Shown: positions 1-7,830 of the stretch, in pieces
How the letters are laid out: every line of letters starts with the position of its first letter
Position numbering within the stretch: the first letter of the stretch is position 1
DNA from: Brevundimonas sp.
GTDB taxonomy: Bacteria; Pseudomonadota; Alphaproteobacteria; Caulobacterales; Caulobacteraceae
Direction of reading: 5' to 3'
NCBI RefSeq assembly: GCF_031082345.1
Contig: NZ_JAVHLH010000091.1
Location: 1,693-9,522, forward strand
Length of the DNA stretch: 7,830 nucleotides
The notes under the pieces: model-generated
What the model was told of the DNA's origin: nothing
Databases searched by the model: none
The model's input: only the letters and a program-made list of their open reading frames with translations
Position numbers and translations under genes: made by a program

Positions 1-14
1 GGGCCTGAATTCCT

Positions 15-38
15 GCGCTGACCGCCTGTTTTCAGCGC
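15..38. other. Inverted repeat upstream of the histidine kinase
   Basis: GCGCTGA at 15-21 pairs perfectly with TCAGCGC at 32-38 across a 10-nt loop. No T-tract follows on the + strand. It could be the terminator of an unseen upstream gene or an RNA structure near the kinase start. No function can be assigned from sequence alone. Confidence 0.3.
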
Positions 39-62
39 CCGCAAATCGCTTCACCCGGGAGG

Positions 63-2117
<2,055 letters not shown>

Positions 2118-2119
2118 AC

Positions 2120-2134
2120 GGCCTCAGGGAGGCC
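2120..2134. terminator. Possible terminator hairpin between convergent genes
   Basis: GGCCTC (2120-2125) and GAGGCC (2129-2134) form a perfect 6-bp stem with a 3-nt loop, beginning 3 nt after the kinase stop. A second small hairpin, CTGCC/GGCAG, follows at 2138-2150. Neither has a U-tract. The 97-bp gap up to the cueR stop contains no gene that I can support. Confidence 0.35.
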
Positions 2135-2214
2135 TGCCTGCCAATGGCAGTGAAGGGCCCCGGCACAAAGGGCATGGCGCGACGCCGAATGGCGCCCGGC
2201 ATTGTTGACGGGAG

Positions 2215-2664
2215 CTAGGCTGGTCCTCGCACGGGTCGCACGCCTTTCCTGACAGAACGACCGACCCCCTGAAGCCCCGTCTCGCCCAGATCAGTCAGGA
2301 TCGGACACTCCGGCCGGTCGTCGCCGGCGCAGCAGTGGGCCAGGGTTCGGAGCGTGTCGGCCATCGCCTGCATCTCGGCGATGCGGGCGTCGAGGTCTGT
2401 GACGTGCTTCTCGGCGATCGCCTTGACCTCCCGGCTCGGGCGGTCGCGGTCGCGCCAGAGCGACAGCAGGTGGCTGATCTCCCCCACAGAGAACCCGAGG
2501 TCCCGGGCGCGGCGGATGAACTGCAGCTCCCGCACATCGCGTTCCGCGAAGTCCCGATAATTGCTGTCCGTCCGGTCCGCCGGCCGGATCAGGCCGACGG
2601 ACTCGTAGTAGCGGATCATCTTGGTCGACACGCCGGTGGCTCTGGAGGCCTGACCGATGTTCAT
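2215..2664 (-). CDS. cueR: CueR-type copper-responsive MerR-family activator
   Basis: A 149-residue MerR-family transcription activator. The N-terminal winged helix-turn-helix is clear ([20 protein letters not shown], 1-20), followed by the dimerisation helix (about 80-110) and the metal-binding loop. In known CueR proteins Cu(I) is held by two cysteines, and a serine at 77 favours monovalent ions over divalent ones. Here C112, C120 and S77 fall at the same numbers as in E. coli CueR, with the loop [12 protein letters not shown] at 111-122. Differences from E. coli are an extra adjacent cysteine (C111) and a basic C-terminal tail (about 136-149) in place of the CCHH tail. It follows the copper ATPase gene with an ATGA overlap and has its own AAGGAG site 7 nt before the ATG, so it should be co-transcribed with the pump. 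Three matching operators lie nearby. Gold or silver response is possible but copper is favoured by context. Confidence 0.93.
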   Translation of the reverse strand: MNIGQASRATGVSTKMIRYYESVGLIRPADRTDSNYRDFAERDVRELQFIRRARDLGFSVGEISHLLSLWRDRDRPSREVKAIAEKHVTDLDARIAEMQAMADTLRTLAHCCAGDDRPECPILTDLGETGLQGVGRSVRKGVRPVRGPA

Positions 2665-5144
2665 GACTGAACTCCTTCGAAACGGGTCTTGAAGCCACGC
2701 AGGCGCAACGCATTGCTCAGAACGCTGATGCTGGACAGGGCCATGGCGCCGGCGGCCAGCATGGGCGACAGCAGCCAGCCGAACACGGGGAACAGCAGGC
2801 CGGCCGCGACCGGGATCAGCACGACGTTGTAGCCGAACGCCCAGACCAGATTCTGGCGAATGTTCAGCATCGTGGCCCGCGACAGGGCGATGGCGTTCAC
2901 CGCGCCGCGCAGGTCGCCCCCGGTCAGGACCACGTCAGCGCTTTCGATGGCGACATCCGTGCCGCCGCCGACCGCGAGGCCGACATCGGCCGCCGCCAGG
3001 GCCGGGGCGTCGTTGACGCCGTCGCCGACGAAGGCGACGCGCCGGCCGCCGGTCTGAAGGGCCCGCACCGCCTCGACCTTCCCGTCCGGCAGGATTTCGG
3101 CGTGCACCTCGTCGATGCCCAGACGACGGGCGACGGCCTCGGCGGTCCGGCGGTTGTCGCCGGTGATCATCGCGACCTTGAGCCCGAGGGCGTGGATCGC
3201 GGCGATGGCGGCGGGCGTGGTCGACTTGATCGGGTCGGCGACCGCGATGATGGCGGCCAGGCGGCCGTCGATGGCCGCATAGAGGGGGCTCTTGCCTTCT
3301 TCTCCCATCCGCTCGGCCTGATCGGCGAAGGCGGACAGGTCATGGCCGAGATCCCGCATCAGGCGGTCGGCGCCGACCTGGACCGGGCGACCGGCCACCC
3401 GGCCTTCAGCGCCATAGCCGGGCCGCGAGGAGAAGGTTTCGGGTTCCGGCACGCTCAGGCCCCGCGTCCCGGCCGCCTGCAGGATGGCGCGGGCGATCGG
3501 GTGTTCGGAGCGGGTCTCGAGAGCGGCGACGAGGCCCAGCACCTCGTTTTCGGTGAAGCCTTCCGCCACGGTGAGGTCCGTCAGTTCGGGCCGGCCCTCG
3601 GTCAGGGTGCCGGTCTTGTCGAAGGCGACGACCTCGACGCCCTGGAGCGCCTGGAGCGCCTCGCCCTTGCGGAACAGGATGCCCAGCTCGGCGGCGCGGC
3701 CGGTGCCGACCATGATCGAGGTCGGCGTCGCGAGGCCCATGGCGCAGGGGCAGGCGATGATCAGTACGGCGACCGCATTGACCAAGGCGAAACCCAGAGC
3801 CGGCTGGGGGCCGAACGCCAACCAGACGCCGAACGTCAGGACGGCGACGGCGATGACCACCGGCACGAACCAGCCCGTCACCCTGTCGACCAGGGCCTGG
3901 ATCGGAAGCTTGGCCCCCTGGGCCGCCTCGACCATGCGCACGATCTGGGCCAGCACGGTCTCCGAGCCCACCTTTTCGGCGCGGAAGCGGAAGGCGCCGG
4001 TGGTGTTGATCGTGCCGCCGACGACCGGGTCGCCTTCGGCCTTCTCGACCGGGATCGGCTCGCCTGTCAGCATGGACTCGTCCACGAACGAGGCGCCGGA
4101 CAGGACGGAGCCGTCGACCGGGACCCGCTCGCCCGGCCGCACCACGATCACGTCGCCGGGCGTGACCTGGTCGATCGCCAGTTCGATCTCCGACCCGTCC
4201 CGCTCGACGCGGGCGGTCCTGGCCTGAAGCGACATCAGACGCCGTATGGCCTGGCTGGTCTGGCCCTTGGCGCGGGCTTCGAACCAGCGGCCGACCAGGA
4301 TCAGGGCGACGATCACCGCCGCCGCCTCGAAATAGACGTTCGCGGTCCCCGCCGGCAGCCACTGCGGGACGAAGGTGGCGACGGTGGAGAAGGCCCAGGC
4401 GGCGGTGGCGCCCAGCACCACCAGGGAGTTCATGTCCGGCGTCAGCCGGATCAGGTTCGGCACGCCTTTCCGGTAGAAGCGAAGGCCCGGAACGAAGAGC
4501 ACGAAGGTCGCCAGCAGGAAGCTGATGATCCGCCACGGCGTCATGCCGATCGCGCTCATCAGCCAGTCGTGCGCGCCGGGAACGAAATGCATCGCCATCT
4601 CGATGACGAACAGCGGCAGGGTCGCGGCCCCGGCGATGGCGACCGCCCGGCCGAGGCTGCGGATTTCCGCCGCCCGCGAGGCCTGCTCGCGATCCTCGCT
4701 GGTCGCGTCCGGCGCGGACGCGGCTTCGGCCGTGTAACCGGCCCTGGCCACGGCTTCGATCAGGGCGCGCACATCGGCGACGCCTTCCAGCACCCGGATG
4801 GTGGCGCGTTCGGTCGCCAGGTTGACGCTGGCGTCCAGCACGCCGGGCGCGCCCTTCAGCGCACGCTCCACCCGGCCGACGCAGCTCGCGCAGGTCATGC
4901 CGCCGATCTTCAGTTCGACGGTGTGTTCGATCGGCTCATAGCCGGCGGAGCGGATCGCCCCGGCCACGGCGCCGGGCGAACCCGTATCGTCCATCTCCAC
5001 CCGGGCCCGTTCGGCGGCGAGGTTGACGGTGGCGCTCTTGACGCCGGGCGTGGCGCGAATGGCTTTCTCGACCCGCCCGACGCAGCTGGCGCAGGTCATG
5101 CCGAGGACGGGAATGTCGAGAATTCTCAGGGTTGCAGCGGTCAT
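2661..5144 (-). CDS. copA: P1B-1 Cu(I)-exporting ATPase with two metal-binding domains
   Basis: An 827-residue inner-membrane pump that uses ATP to move Cu(I) from cytosol to periplasm. Two N-terminal HMA domains each carry GMTCASC (C18/C21 and C85/C88). Eight membrane segments are expected. Motifs in order: phosphatase TGE (360-362), the transport motif CPC in the sixth helix (465-467), DKTGT with phosphorylated D509, nucleotide-binding SEHP (546-549), TGDN (661-664) and GDGVND (707-712). The P1B-1 specificity residues YN (772-773) and MxxSS (801-805) are present, which identifies Cu(I)/Ag(I) rather than Zn, Cd or Co. Length is typical of the family. I chose the ATG at 5144: a GGGAG lies 8 nt before it, and the predicted CueR promoter would give a leader of about 24 nt. 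A TTG five codons upstream has no visible ribosome site. It is the first gene of the operon with cueR and diverges from the chaperone gene. Confidence 0.96.
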   Translation of the reverse strand: MTAATLRILDIPVLGMTCASCVGRVEKAIRATPGVKSATVNLAAERARVEMDDTGSPGAVAGAIRSAGYEPIEHTVELKIGGMTCASCVGRVERALKGAPGVLDASVNLATERATIRVLEGVADVRALIEAVARAGYTAEAASAPDATSEDREQASRAAEIRSLGRAVAIAGAATLPLFVIEMAMHFVPGAHDWLMSAIGMTPWRIISFLLATFVLFVPGLRFYRKGVPNLIRLTPDMNSLVVLGATAAWAFSTVATFVPQWLPAGTANVYFEAAAVIVALILVGRWFEARAKGQTSQAIRRLMSLQARTARVERDGSEIELAIDQVTPGDVIVVRPGERVPVDGSVLSGASFVDESMLTGEPIPVEKAEGDPVVGGTINTTGAFRFRAEKVGSETVLAQIVRMVEAAQGAKLPIQALVDRVTGWFVPVVIAVAVLTFGVWLAFGPQPALGFALVNAVAVLIIACPCAMGLATPTSIMVGTGRAAELGILFRKGEALQALQGVEVVAFDKTGTLTEGRPELTDLTVAEGFTENEVLGLVAALETRSEHPIARAILQAAGTRGLSVPEPETFSSRPGYGAEGRVAGRPVQVGADRLMRDLGHDLSAFADQAERMGEEGKSPLYAAIDGRLAAIIAVADPIKSTTPAAIAAIHALGLKVAMITGDNRRTAEAVARRLGIDEVHAEILPDGKVEAVRALQTGGRRVAFVGDGVNDAPALAAADVGLAVGGGTDVAIESADVVLTGGDLRGAVNAIALSRATMLNIRQNLVWAFGYNVVLIPVAAGLLFPVFGWLLSPMLAAGAMALSSISVLSNALRLRGFKTRFEGVQS

Positions 5145-5174
5145 CGGAGGGTCTCCCAAATCGAAGTCCCGTCC

Positions 5175-5205
5175 TTGATGAAGGTTCCAGCCATGGGAAG
5201 GTCAA
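5175..5205 (-). promoter_or_regulatory. CueR-type promoter/operator for the ATPase-cueR operon
   Basis: Read leftward, the -35 is TTGACC (complement of 5200-5205), followed by exactly 19 bp (5181-5199) and a weak -10, CATCAA (complement of 5175-5180). The long 19-bp spacing is the hallmark of MerR-family activated promoters. Within it lies the interrupted dyad ACCTTCC-N7-GGAACCT, close to what I recall of the E. coli copA operator (ACCTTCC-N7-GGAAGGT). Transcription would begin about 24 nt before the ATG at 5144. Confidence 0.8.
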
Positions 5206-5232
5206 GCGGTTTTCTCAAACCCATGTCCGGGA

Positions 5233-5250
5233 GCGACGCGGTTTCGTCGC
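5233..5250. repeat. Small inverted repeat between the divergent promoters
   Basis: GCGACG (5233-5238) and CGTCGC (5245-5250) are perfect complements around a 6-nt spacer. It sits midway between the two outward-facing CueR boxes. It may be chance in GC-rich DNA or a site for another regulator. Confidence 0.25.
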
Positions 5251-5278
5251 GGAGCGTGGCCAGATCCGTTTTCCGGCC

Positions 5279-5309
5279 TTGACCTTGCCACGCTGGGAAA
5301 CCCCACCTG
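5279..5309 (+). promoter_or_regulatory. CueR-type promoter/operator for the chaperone gene
   Basis: The -35 TTGACC is at 5279-5284, with a 19-bp spacer to a poor -10 (CACCTG, 5304-5309). The dyad reads ACCTTGCCA-cgc-TGGGAAACC (5282-5302). The left arm is identical to that of the box at 7523; the right arm is less perfect. The start point would be near 5316, giving a leader of about 25 nt containing the ribosome site. The -10 is the weakest of the three sites, so strength or exact start is uncertain. Confidence 0.7.
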
Positions 5310-5340
5310 CTTCATCGTCGATCAACAAAAGGAGACGACG

Positions 5341-5532
5341 ATGATCGAGTTGAAGGTTGAACGAATGACCTGCGGCGGCTGCGCCGCGACGGTGAGGGCG
5401 GCCGTGGCCAGGGTCGCGCCGAAGGCCCGGATGGAGATCGAGATCGCCACCGGGACGCTGCGGGTGGCGGGCGAGGCCGACGAGGGGCGGATCAGGGCCG
5501 CCATCGAGCAGGCCGGCTACGGCATAGCGTGA
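5341..5532 (+). CDS. copZ: CopZ-like HMA-domain copper chaperone
   Basis: A 63-residue protein made of one heavy-metal-associated domain. The metal motif MTCGGC (9-14) supplies C11 and C14, expected to bind Cu(I) in a linear two-thiolate site on a beta-alpha-beta-beta-alpha-beta fold. There is no signal peptide or membrane segment, so it is cytosolic. Family members carry Cu(I) to the N-terminal domains of the copper ATPase and to the regulator. The start is well supported: AAAAGGAG ends 6 nt before the ATG. It is transcribed divergently from the ATPase and has its own CueR-type promoter. A strong hairpin follows the stop by 3 nt and may separate it from copC. The name CopZ is by analogy; it could equally be annotated as a generic heavy-metal-associated domain protein. 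Confidence 0.88.
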   Translation: MIELKVERMTCGGCAATVRAAVARVAPKARMEIEIATGTLRVAGEADEGRIRAAIEQAGYGIA

Positions 5533-5535
5533 GGG

Positions 5536-5567
5536 GTTCGCGGCCGGTCCCTGGATTGGCCGCGAAC
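5536..5567 (+). terminator. Hairpin after the chaperone gene, terminator or processing site
   Basis: GTTCGCGGCC (5536-5545) pairs perfectly over 10 bp with GGCCGCGAAC (5558-5567) around a 12-nt loop, 3 nt after the chaperone stop. It lacks a U-tract, so it may be a partial terminator or an RNA-stabilising stem giving more chaperone than CopC/CopD. It is the strongest inverted repeat in the window. Confidence 0.6.
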
Positions 5568-5643
5568 GTCCACTATGAGGGAACGTCTGCGCCGCGCGTA
5601 GATTAGCAGAGGCCGGGATCGGCCGGATGTCTGGAGACTGAGT

Positions 5644-6003
5644 ATGCGTCACATCAATCCCGCGCCCCTGATCGCCCTCGCGGCGGCCGTGGCGTTCGCC
5701 GGTCCGGCGGCGGCCCATGTCCGGCTGGTCAGCGCGACCCCGGCGCCCAATTCGATCGCGGTCGCCACGCGGTCGATCAGCCTGGTCTTCAGCGACCGAA
5801 CGGTTCCCGCCTTTTCCGGCTTCGATGTCGTCAACGCCGCGGGCGAGAAACTGGCGGTCCGGACTTCGGTCTCCGAGGACGGCAAGACCGTGACGGGCGC
5901 CCTGACCCGTCCATTGGCGGCCGGCGCCTACCGCGTCGACTGGCGCATAGCCTCGACCGACGGCCACCGCATGACCGGTTCCTACACCTTCTCGGTGCGC
6001 TGA
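5644..6003 (+). CDS. copC: CopC periplasmic Cu(II)-binding protein
   Basis: A 119-residue secreted protein of the CopC/YobA family. A Sec signal peptide (1-24) ends PAAA, leaving His25 as the mature N-terminus. This matters because CopC proteins bind Cu(II) through the N-terminal amino group and His1, plus an Asp and a His near the C-terminus. Here these would be H25, D106 and H108 (motif STDGHRMTGSYTF, 105-117). The methionine-rich loop that forms a Cu(I) site in Pseudomonas CopC is not seen, so this looks like the Cu(II)-only class. GGAG lies 7 nt before the ATG. copD follows 3 nt after the stop in the same frame, so the two are surely co-expressed. A separate promoter may lie in 5568-5630, but I cannot define it. 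Confidence 0.93.
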   Translation: MRHINPAPLIALAAAVAFAGPAAAHVRLVSATPAPNSIAVATRSISLVFSDRTVPAFSGFDVVNAAGEKLAVRTSVSEDGKTVTGALTRPLAAGAYRVDWRIASTDGHRMTGSYTFSVR

Positions 6004-6006
6004 CGC

Positions 6007-6918
6007 GTGGCTGAAGTCGCGGTTATCGCGCTCCGGTGGCTTCAATACAGCGGCGCGGTCGTCCTTCTCGGCGCGCCGGTGTTTCTGCTCTACAGCTTCA
6101 GGGGGACCGACCGCCCCGACCTGGCCTGGGTTCGTCCCACCCTGGTCGTCGCGGCGGTCGTCGTGGCGCTGGGATCGCTCGCCGGCCTCGTCGCCCAGAC
6201 AGCCGTCATGGCGGGATCGCTGAGCGAGGCCGTCAAGCCCGCTTCCCTGTCCTTCGTGGTCACCGGCACGGCCCTGGGTCTGGCCATGGTCGTCCGGGCC
6301 GTGATCGCCCTTTTCGGCCTTGTCGCCGCCCTCGCCCTGAAGCCGGGGCGGGGGCTTTGGGCCGTGACGACGGTGGTCGGACTCGTCGTCGCCGCCAGCT
6401 TCGCCTGGACCGGTCACGGCGCGGCGACCGAAGGAACCGGCGGGGGTCTCCATCTCGTCGCGGACATCCTCCACGCCGTCGCCGCCGCTCTATGGCTCGG
6501 GGCCCTGGCGGCCCTGTCGATCCTGCTGTGGCGCCGGACCGCGCCGGACGATTTCGCGATCCACCGCTCGCTTCAGGGCTTCGCCAGCCTCGGGACGTTC
6601 GCCGTCGTCCTGCTGGTGCTGACCGGCCTCGTAAACAGCTGGTTCCTGGTCGGACCGGCCCGCGTCGGCGACCTGGGAGCCAGCCTCTACGGCCGGCTTC
6701 TGATCGCCAAACTCGGGCTGCTCGCCCTGATGCTCGCCATTGCGGCCGGAAATCGCCTGCGCCTCACGCCCATGCTGGGTTCGGCCTTGGCAGGCGGTGG
6801 CAATCCCCGGACGGCGCTTCAGCGACTTCGGCGCAACATCGGCGCGGAAATCCTGGCCGGAGCCCTGCTGCTCGCCGTCGTCGCGGTCATGGGCACGCTG
6901 GCCCCGCCGTCGTCATGA
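6007..6918 (+). CDS. copD: CopD-family inner-membrane copper protein
   Basis: A 303-residue integral membrane protein of the CopD/PcoD family, close to the usual length. About eight hydrophobic segments are visible (near 6-28, 46-70, 84-110, 117-136, 149-175, 192-214, 229-250, 281-299). The conserved region contains TGHG (135-138), H149 and H156, likely metal ligands in and near the fourth and fifth helices. CopD works with CopC and is thought to move copper across, or handle it at, the inner membrane; its direction of transport is not settled. The start is GTG at 6007: the copC stop is in the same frame only 3 nt earlier, so no earlier start is possible. No Shine-Dalgarno is visible, which suggests translational coupling to copC. 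It converges with the next gene, 8 bp separating the two stops. Confidence 0.92.
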   Translation: MAEVAVIALRWLQYSGAVVLLGAPVFLLYSFRGTDRPDLAWVRPTLVVAAVVVALGSLAGLVAQTAVMAGSLSEAVKPASLSFVVTGTALGLAMVVRAVIALFGLVAALALKPGRGLWAVTTVVGLVVAASFAWTGHGAATEGTGGGLHLVADILHAVAAALWLGALAALSILLWRRTAPDDFAIHRSLQGFASLGTFAVVLLVLTGLVNSWFLVGPARVGDLGASLYGRLLIAKLGLLALMLAIAAGNRLRLTPMLGSALAGGGNPRTALQRLRRNIGAEILAGALLLAVVAVMGTLAPPSS

Positions 6919-6926
6919 AGACCGCT

Positions 6927-7427
6927 CTAGCTCGCCGGGCGGGGCGCGCGCGACGACCAGTGGATGTGGTGAATGCGCCAACCGTCGGCGTGCCGCTTCA
7001 GCACCATGGTCTCGGTGGTCAGTCGATCCACGGCGCGGCCGTTGAACTGGCCGGTCGTGCGACCTTCGCTGGTGATCCAGGCGACATCTCCGTCGGCCCA
7101 GCCCGATCGGCGCGCCATCGTCGCTTCAGATGCAGCGGCGAAGGCGGCGTCGGAACCCAGGTGGTGGGATGCGTATTCGTCCCGTGACCGCTCCGCGCCG
7201 CCCTCTTCGAAGATCATGACTTCCGGCGCCAGCAAGGTCAGCGCCGCGGCCGTGTCTCCGGTTTTGAGCGCGGCGTGGAAGGCGTCGACGACCGTGGCCG
7301 CGTCCGCCGCCTCCGCCGCCACCGAACCGGCGGCGTGGTCATGGCGGTGAGCGTGGTCCTGGGCCAGGGCGGGGGCCGCCGAAAGGACGGCGATCGACAG
7401 GGCGAGGGCGAGAGGCGTGCGGGACAT
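6927..7427 (-). CDS. Secreted His-rich NTF2/SnoaL-like (DUF4440-type) protein
   Basis: A 166-residue protein with a Sec signal peptide (1-23, ending ALAQ). The mature N-terminus begins DHAHRHDH, giving four histidines at every second position (25, 27, 29, 31), a pattern suited to binding Cu(II) or another metal. The remainder (about 40-160) has the pattern of the NTF2/SnoaL-like fold: VVDAFHAALKTGD near the start, LLAPEVMIFEEGG, and a C-terminal strand VLKRHADGWRIHHIHWSSR (143-161) with more histidines (153, 154, 156). Family members include enzymes and ligand-binding proteins, so no reaction can be assigned. GGAG lies 5 nt before the ATG. It is convergent with copD and divergent from the putative oxidase, with 223 bp between. 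Its position and His cluster suggest periplasmic copper binding, which is inference. No CueR box faces it. Confidence 0.82.
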   Translation of the reverse strand: MSRTPLALALSIAVLSAAPALAQDHAHRHDHAAGSVAAEAADAATVVDAFHAALKTGDTAAALTLLAPEVMIFEEGGAERSRDEYASHHLGSDAAFAAASEATMARRSGWADGDVAWITSEGRTTGQFNGRAVDRLTTETMVLKRHADGWRIHHIHWSSRAPRPAS

Positions 7428-7448
7428 TGTGGCTCCGGATGCGACGAT

Positions 7449-7466
7449 GACTGGATGGACTGGATA
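7449..7466. repeat. Two tandem 9-bp units
   Basis: GACTGGATG (7449-7457) is followed by GACTGGATA (7458-7466). It lies 22 bp upstream of the His-rich protein's start, in the region shared with the divergent oxidase. It may be a slippage duplication; no binding protein is suggested. Confidence 0.35.
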
Positions 7467-7519
7467 CGATGGGCGTCAGCCCCGGGATACCCTTCTCAAC
7501 CCGCGCCGTGGCAAGGCCC

Positions 7520-7550
7520 TTGACCTTGCCACGATGGGAAGGTGCACAAG
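7520..7550 (+). promoter_or_regulatory. CueR-type promoter/operator for the putative multicopper oxidase
   Basis: The -35 TTGACC (7520-7525) and -10 CACAAG (7545-7550) are separated by 19 bp. The dyad ACCTTGCCA-cga-TGGGAAGGT (7523-7543) is symmetric at 8 of 9 positions per arm, the best of the three boxes. Transcription would start near 7557, giving a leader of about 94 nt. An additional inverted copy of the left arm lies upstream at 7507-7516. Confidence 0.8.
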
Positions 7551-7650
7551 GACGATCTCGATGGCTGTGGCGACCTGACGCAAGGGCCTGCGCCGCCGCT
7601 ATGCGTATCTGAACGAACGGCTGAACAGCCGACAAGGGAAATACTCGCCG

Positions 7651-7830
7651 ATGTCGACCTCAAGCCTCGATCGCCGAATGCTCCTCCGGGGCGCCGCCGC
7701 GGGCGGCGGCCTGCTGGGACTGCAGGGTCTGCTGCCCGCCTGGGCGCAGACAGGGTCGGCGGGCCTGCGCGCCGATCTGCCGATAGATTTCGTCTTGCCG
7801 CTCCATATTGCCCTTTGCCCTGCTTGGCCC
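7651..7830 (+). CDS. Tat-exported protein, probably CopA/PcoA multicopper oxidase, N-terminal part
   Basis: Sixty residues are visible before the window ends. They start with a twin-arginine signal: RR within DRRMLLRG (7-14), a hydrophobic stretch rich in Gly, Ala and Leu, and a likely cleavage after AWAQ (29-32). This Tat leader, followed by TGSAGLRADLP (33-43), resembles the start of CopA-type multicopper oxidases, which are exported folded and oxidise Cu(I) to Cu(II) in the periplasm. The upstream CueR box and neighbouring copC/copD fit. No copper-ligand motif is within the visible part, so the identity is inferred. After residue 43 the sequence (IDFVLPLHIALCPAWP) is not what I would expect of this family. 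AAGGGAA lies about 10 nt before the ATG. The frame is open upstream back to the stop at 7576-7578, but contains no other standard start. Confidence 0.6.
   Translation, partial: MSTSSLDRRMLLRGAAAGGGLLGLQGLLPAWAQTGSAGLRADLPIDFVLPLHIALCPAWP

Noticed and set aside
5145..5159. TTG start five codons upstream of the ATPase ATG
   Set aside because: The GGGAG ribosome site lies within those codons and serves the ATG at 5144; starting at TTG would leave about 9 nt of leader with no ribosome site.
3102..5282. 726-residue open frame on the + strand opposite the copper ATPase
   Set aside because: It mirrors the ATPase on the other strand, is very rich in Gly, Asp, Arg and His as expected of antisense GC-rich DNA, and has no recognisable domain. 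The ATPase frame has every family motif.
5215..6474. 419-residue open frame on the - strand across the chaperone, copC and copD
   Set aside because: It crosses three well-supported genes and a promoter on the opposite strand, and has antisense-type composition rich in Arg, Gly and Asp.
6036..7187. 383-residue open frame on the + strand overlapping copD and the His-rich gene
   Set aside because: It is an Arg-rich shifted frame within copD, whose own frame shows eight membrane segments and conserved histidines.
7339..7635. 98-residue open frame on the - strand covering the oxidase promoter
   Set aside because: It spans the CueR box and the signal-peptide region of the His-rich gene in another frame, and shows no domain.
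7774..7806. A reverse-strand ATG reading MERQDEIYRQI, possibly the start of a transposase or other gene leaving a mobile element
   Set aside because: Only a few residues lie in the suspect DNA before the frame runs antisense through the oxidase signal peptide, and there is no family match or ribosome site. It is kept only as background to the junction finding.

Overview
The window is GC-rich and almost fully coding. Its gene content, domain styles and Sec/Tat signal peptides suggest an alphaproteobacterium. Caulobacteraceae (Brevundimonas, Caulobacter or Phenylobacterium) is my best guess, from general familiarity rather than a search. Apart from the first gene, the window is a copper-homeostasis locus.

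Layout: (1) 63-2117 (+) encodes a soluble hybrid histidine kinase (PAS-PAS-HisKA-HATPase_c-REC), with no visible link to copper. (2) 2215-5144 (-) is a two-gene operon: a P1B-1 Cu(I)-exporting ATPase followed, with a 4-nt ATGA overlap, by a CueR-type MerR regulator. (3) 5145-5340 is a divergent control region with two outward-facing CueR-type promoters. (4) 5341-6918 (+) holds a small CopZ-like chaperone, a hairpin, then copC and copD. (5) 6927-7427 (-) is a convergent gene for a secreted, His-rich NTF2/SnoaL-like (DUF4440-type) protein. (6) 7507-7550 carries a third and best CueR-type box, reading into a Tat-exported protein, probably the CopA/PcoA multicopper oxidase, cut by the window end.

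Inferred joint working: cytosolic Cu(I) is bound by the CopZ-like chaperone and exported by the ATPase. CueR, encoded in the ATPase operon, senses Cu(I) and activates three promoters having the 19-bp -35/-10 spacing typical of MerR-family targets. CopC and CopD handle periplasmic copper, and the multicopper oxidase would oxidise Cu(I) there. The His-rich secreted protein is an uncharacterised candidate accessory factor.

No RNA genes, CRISPR arrays or complete mobile elements were seen. The system itself is a known type. The less expected points are the regulon-like trio of CueR boxes, two of which have extra inverted copies of an arm upstream; the His-rich protein; a FixL-like His/Arg pattern in one kinase PAS domain; and a possible sequence junction in the last ~45 bases.
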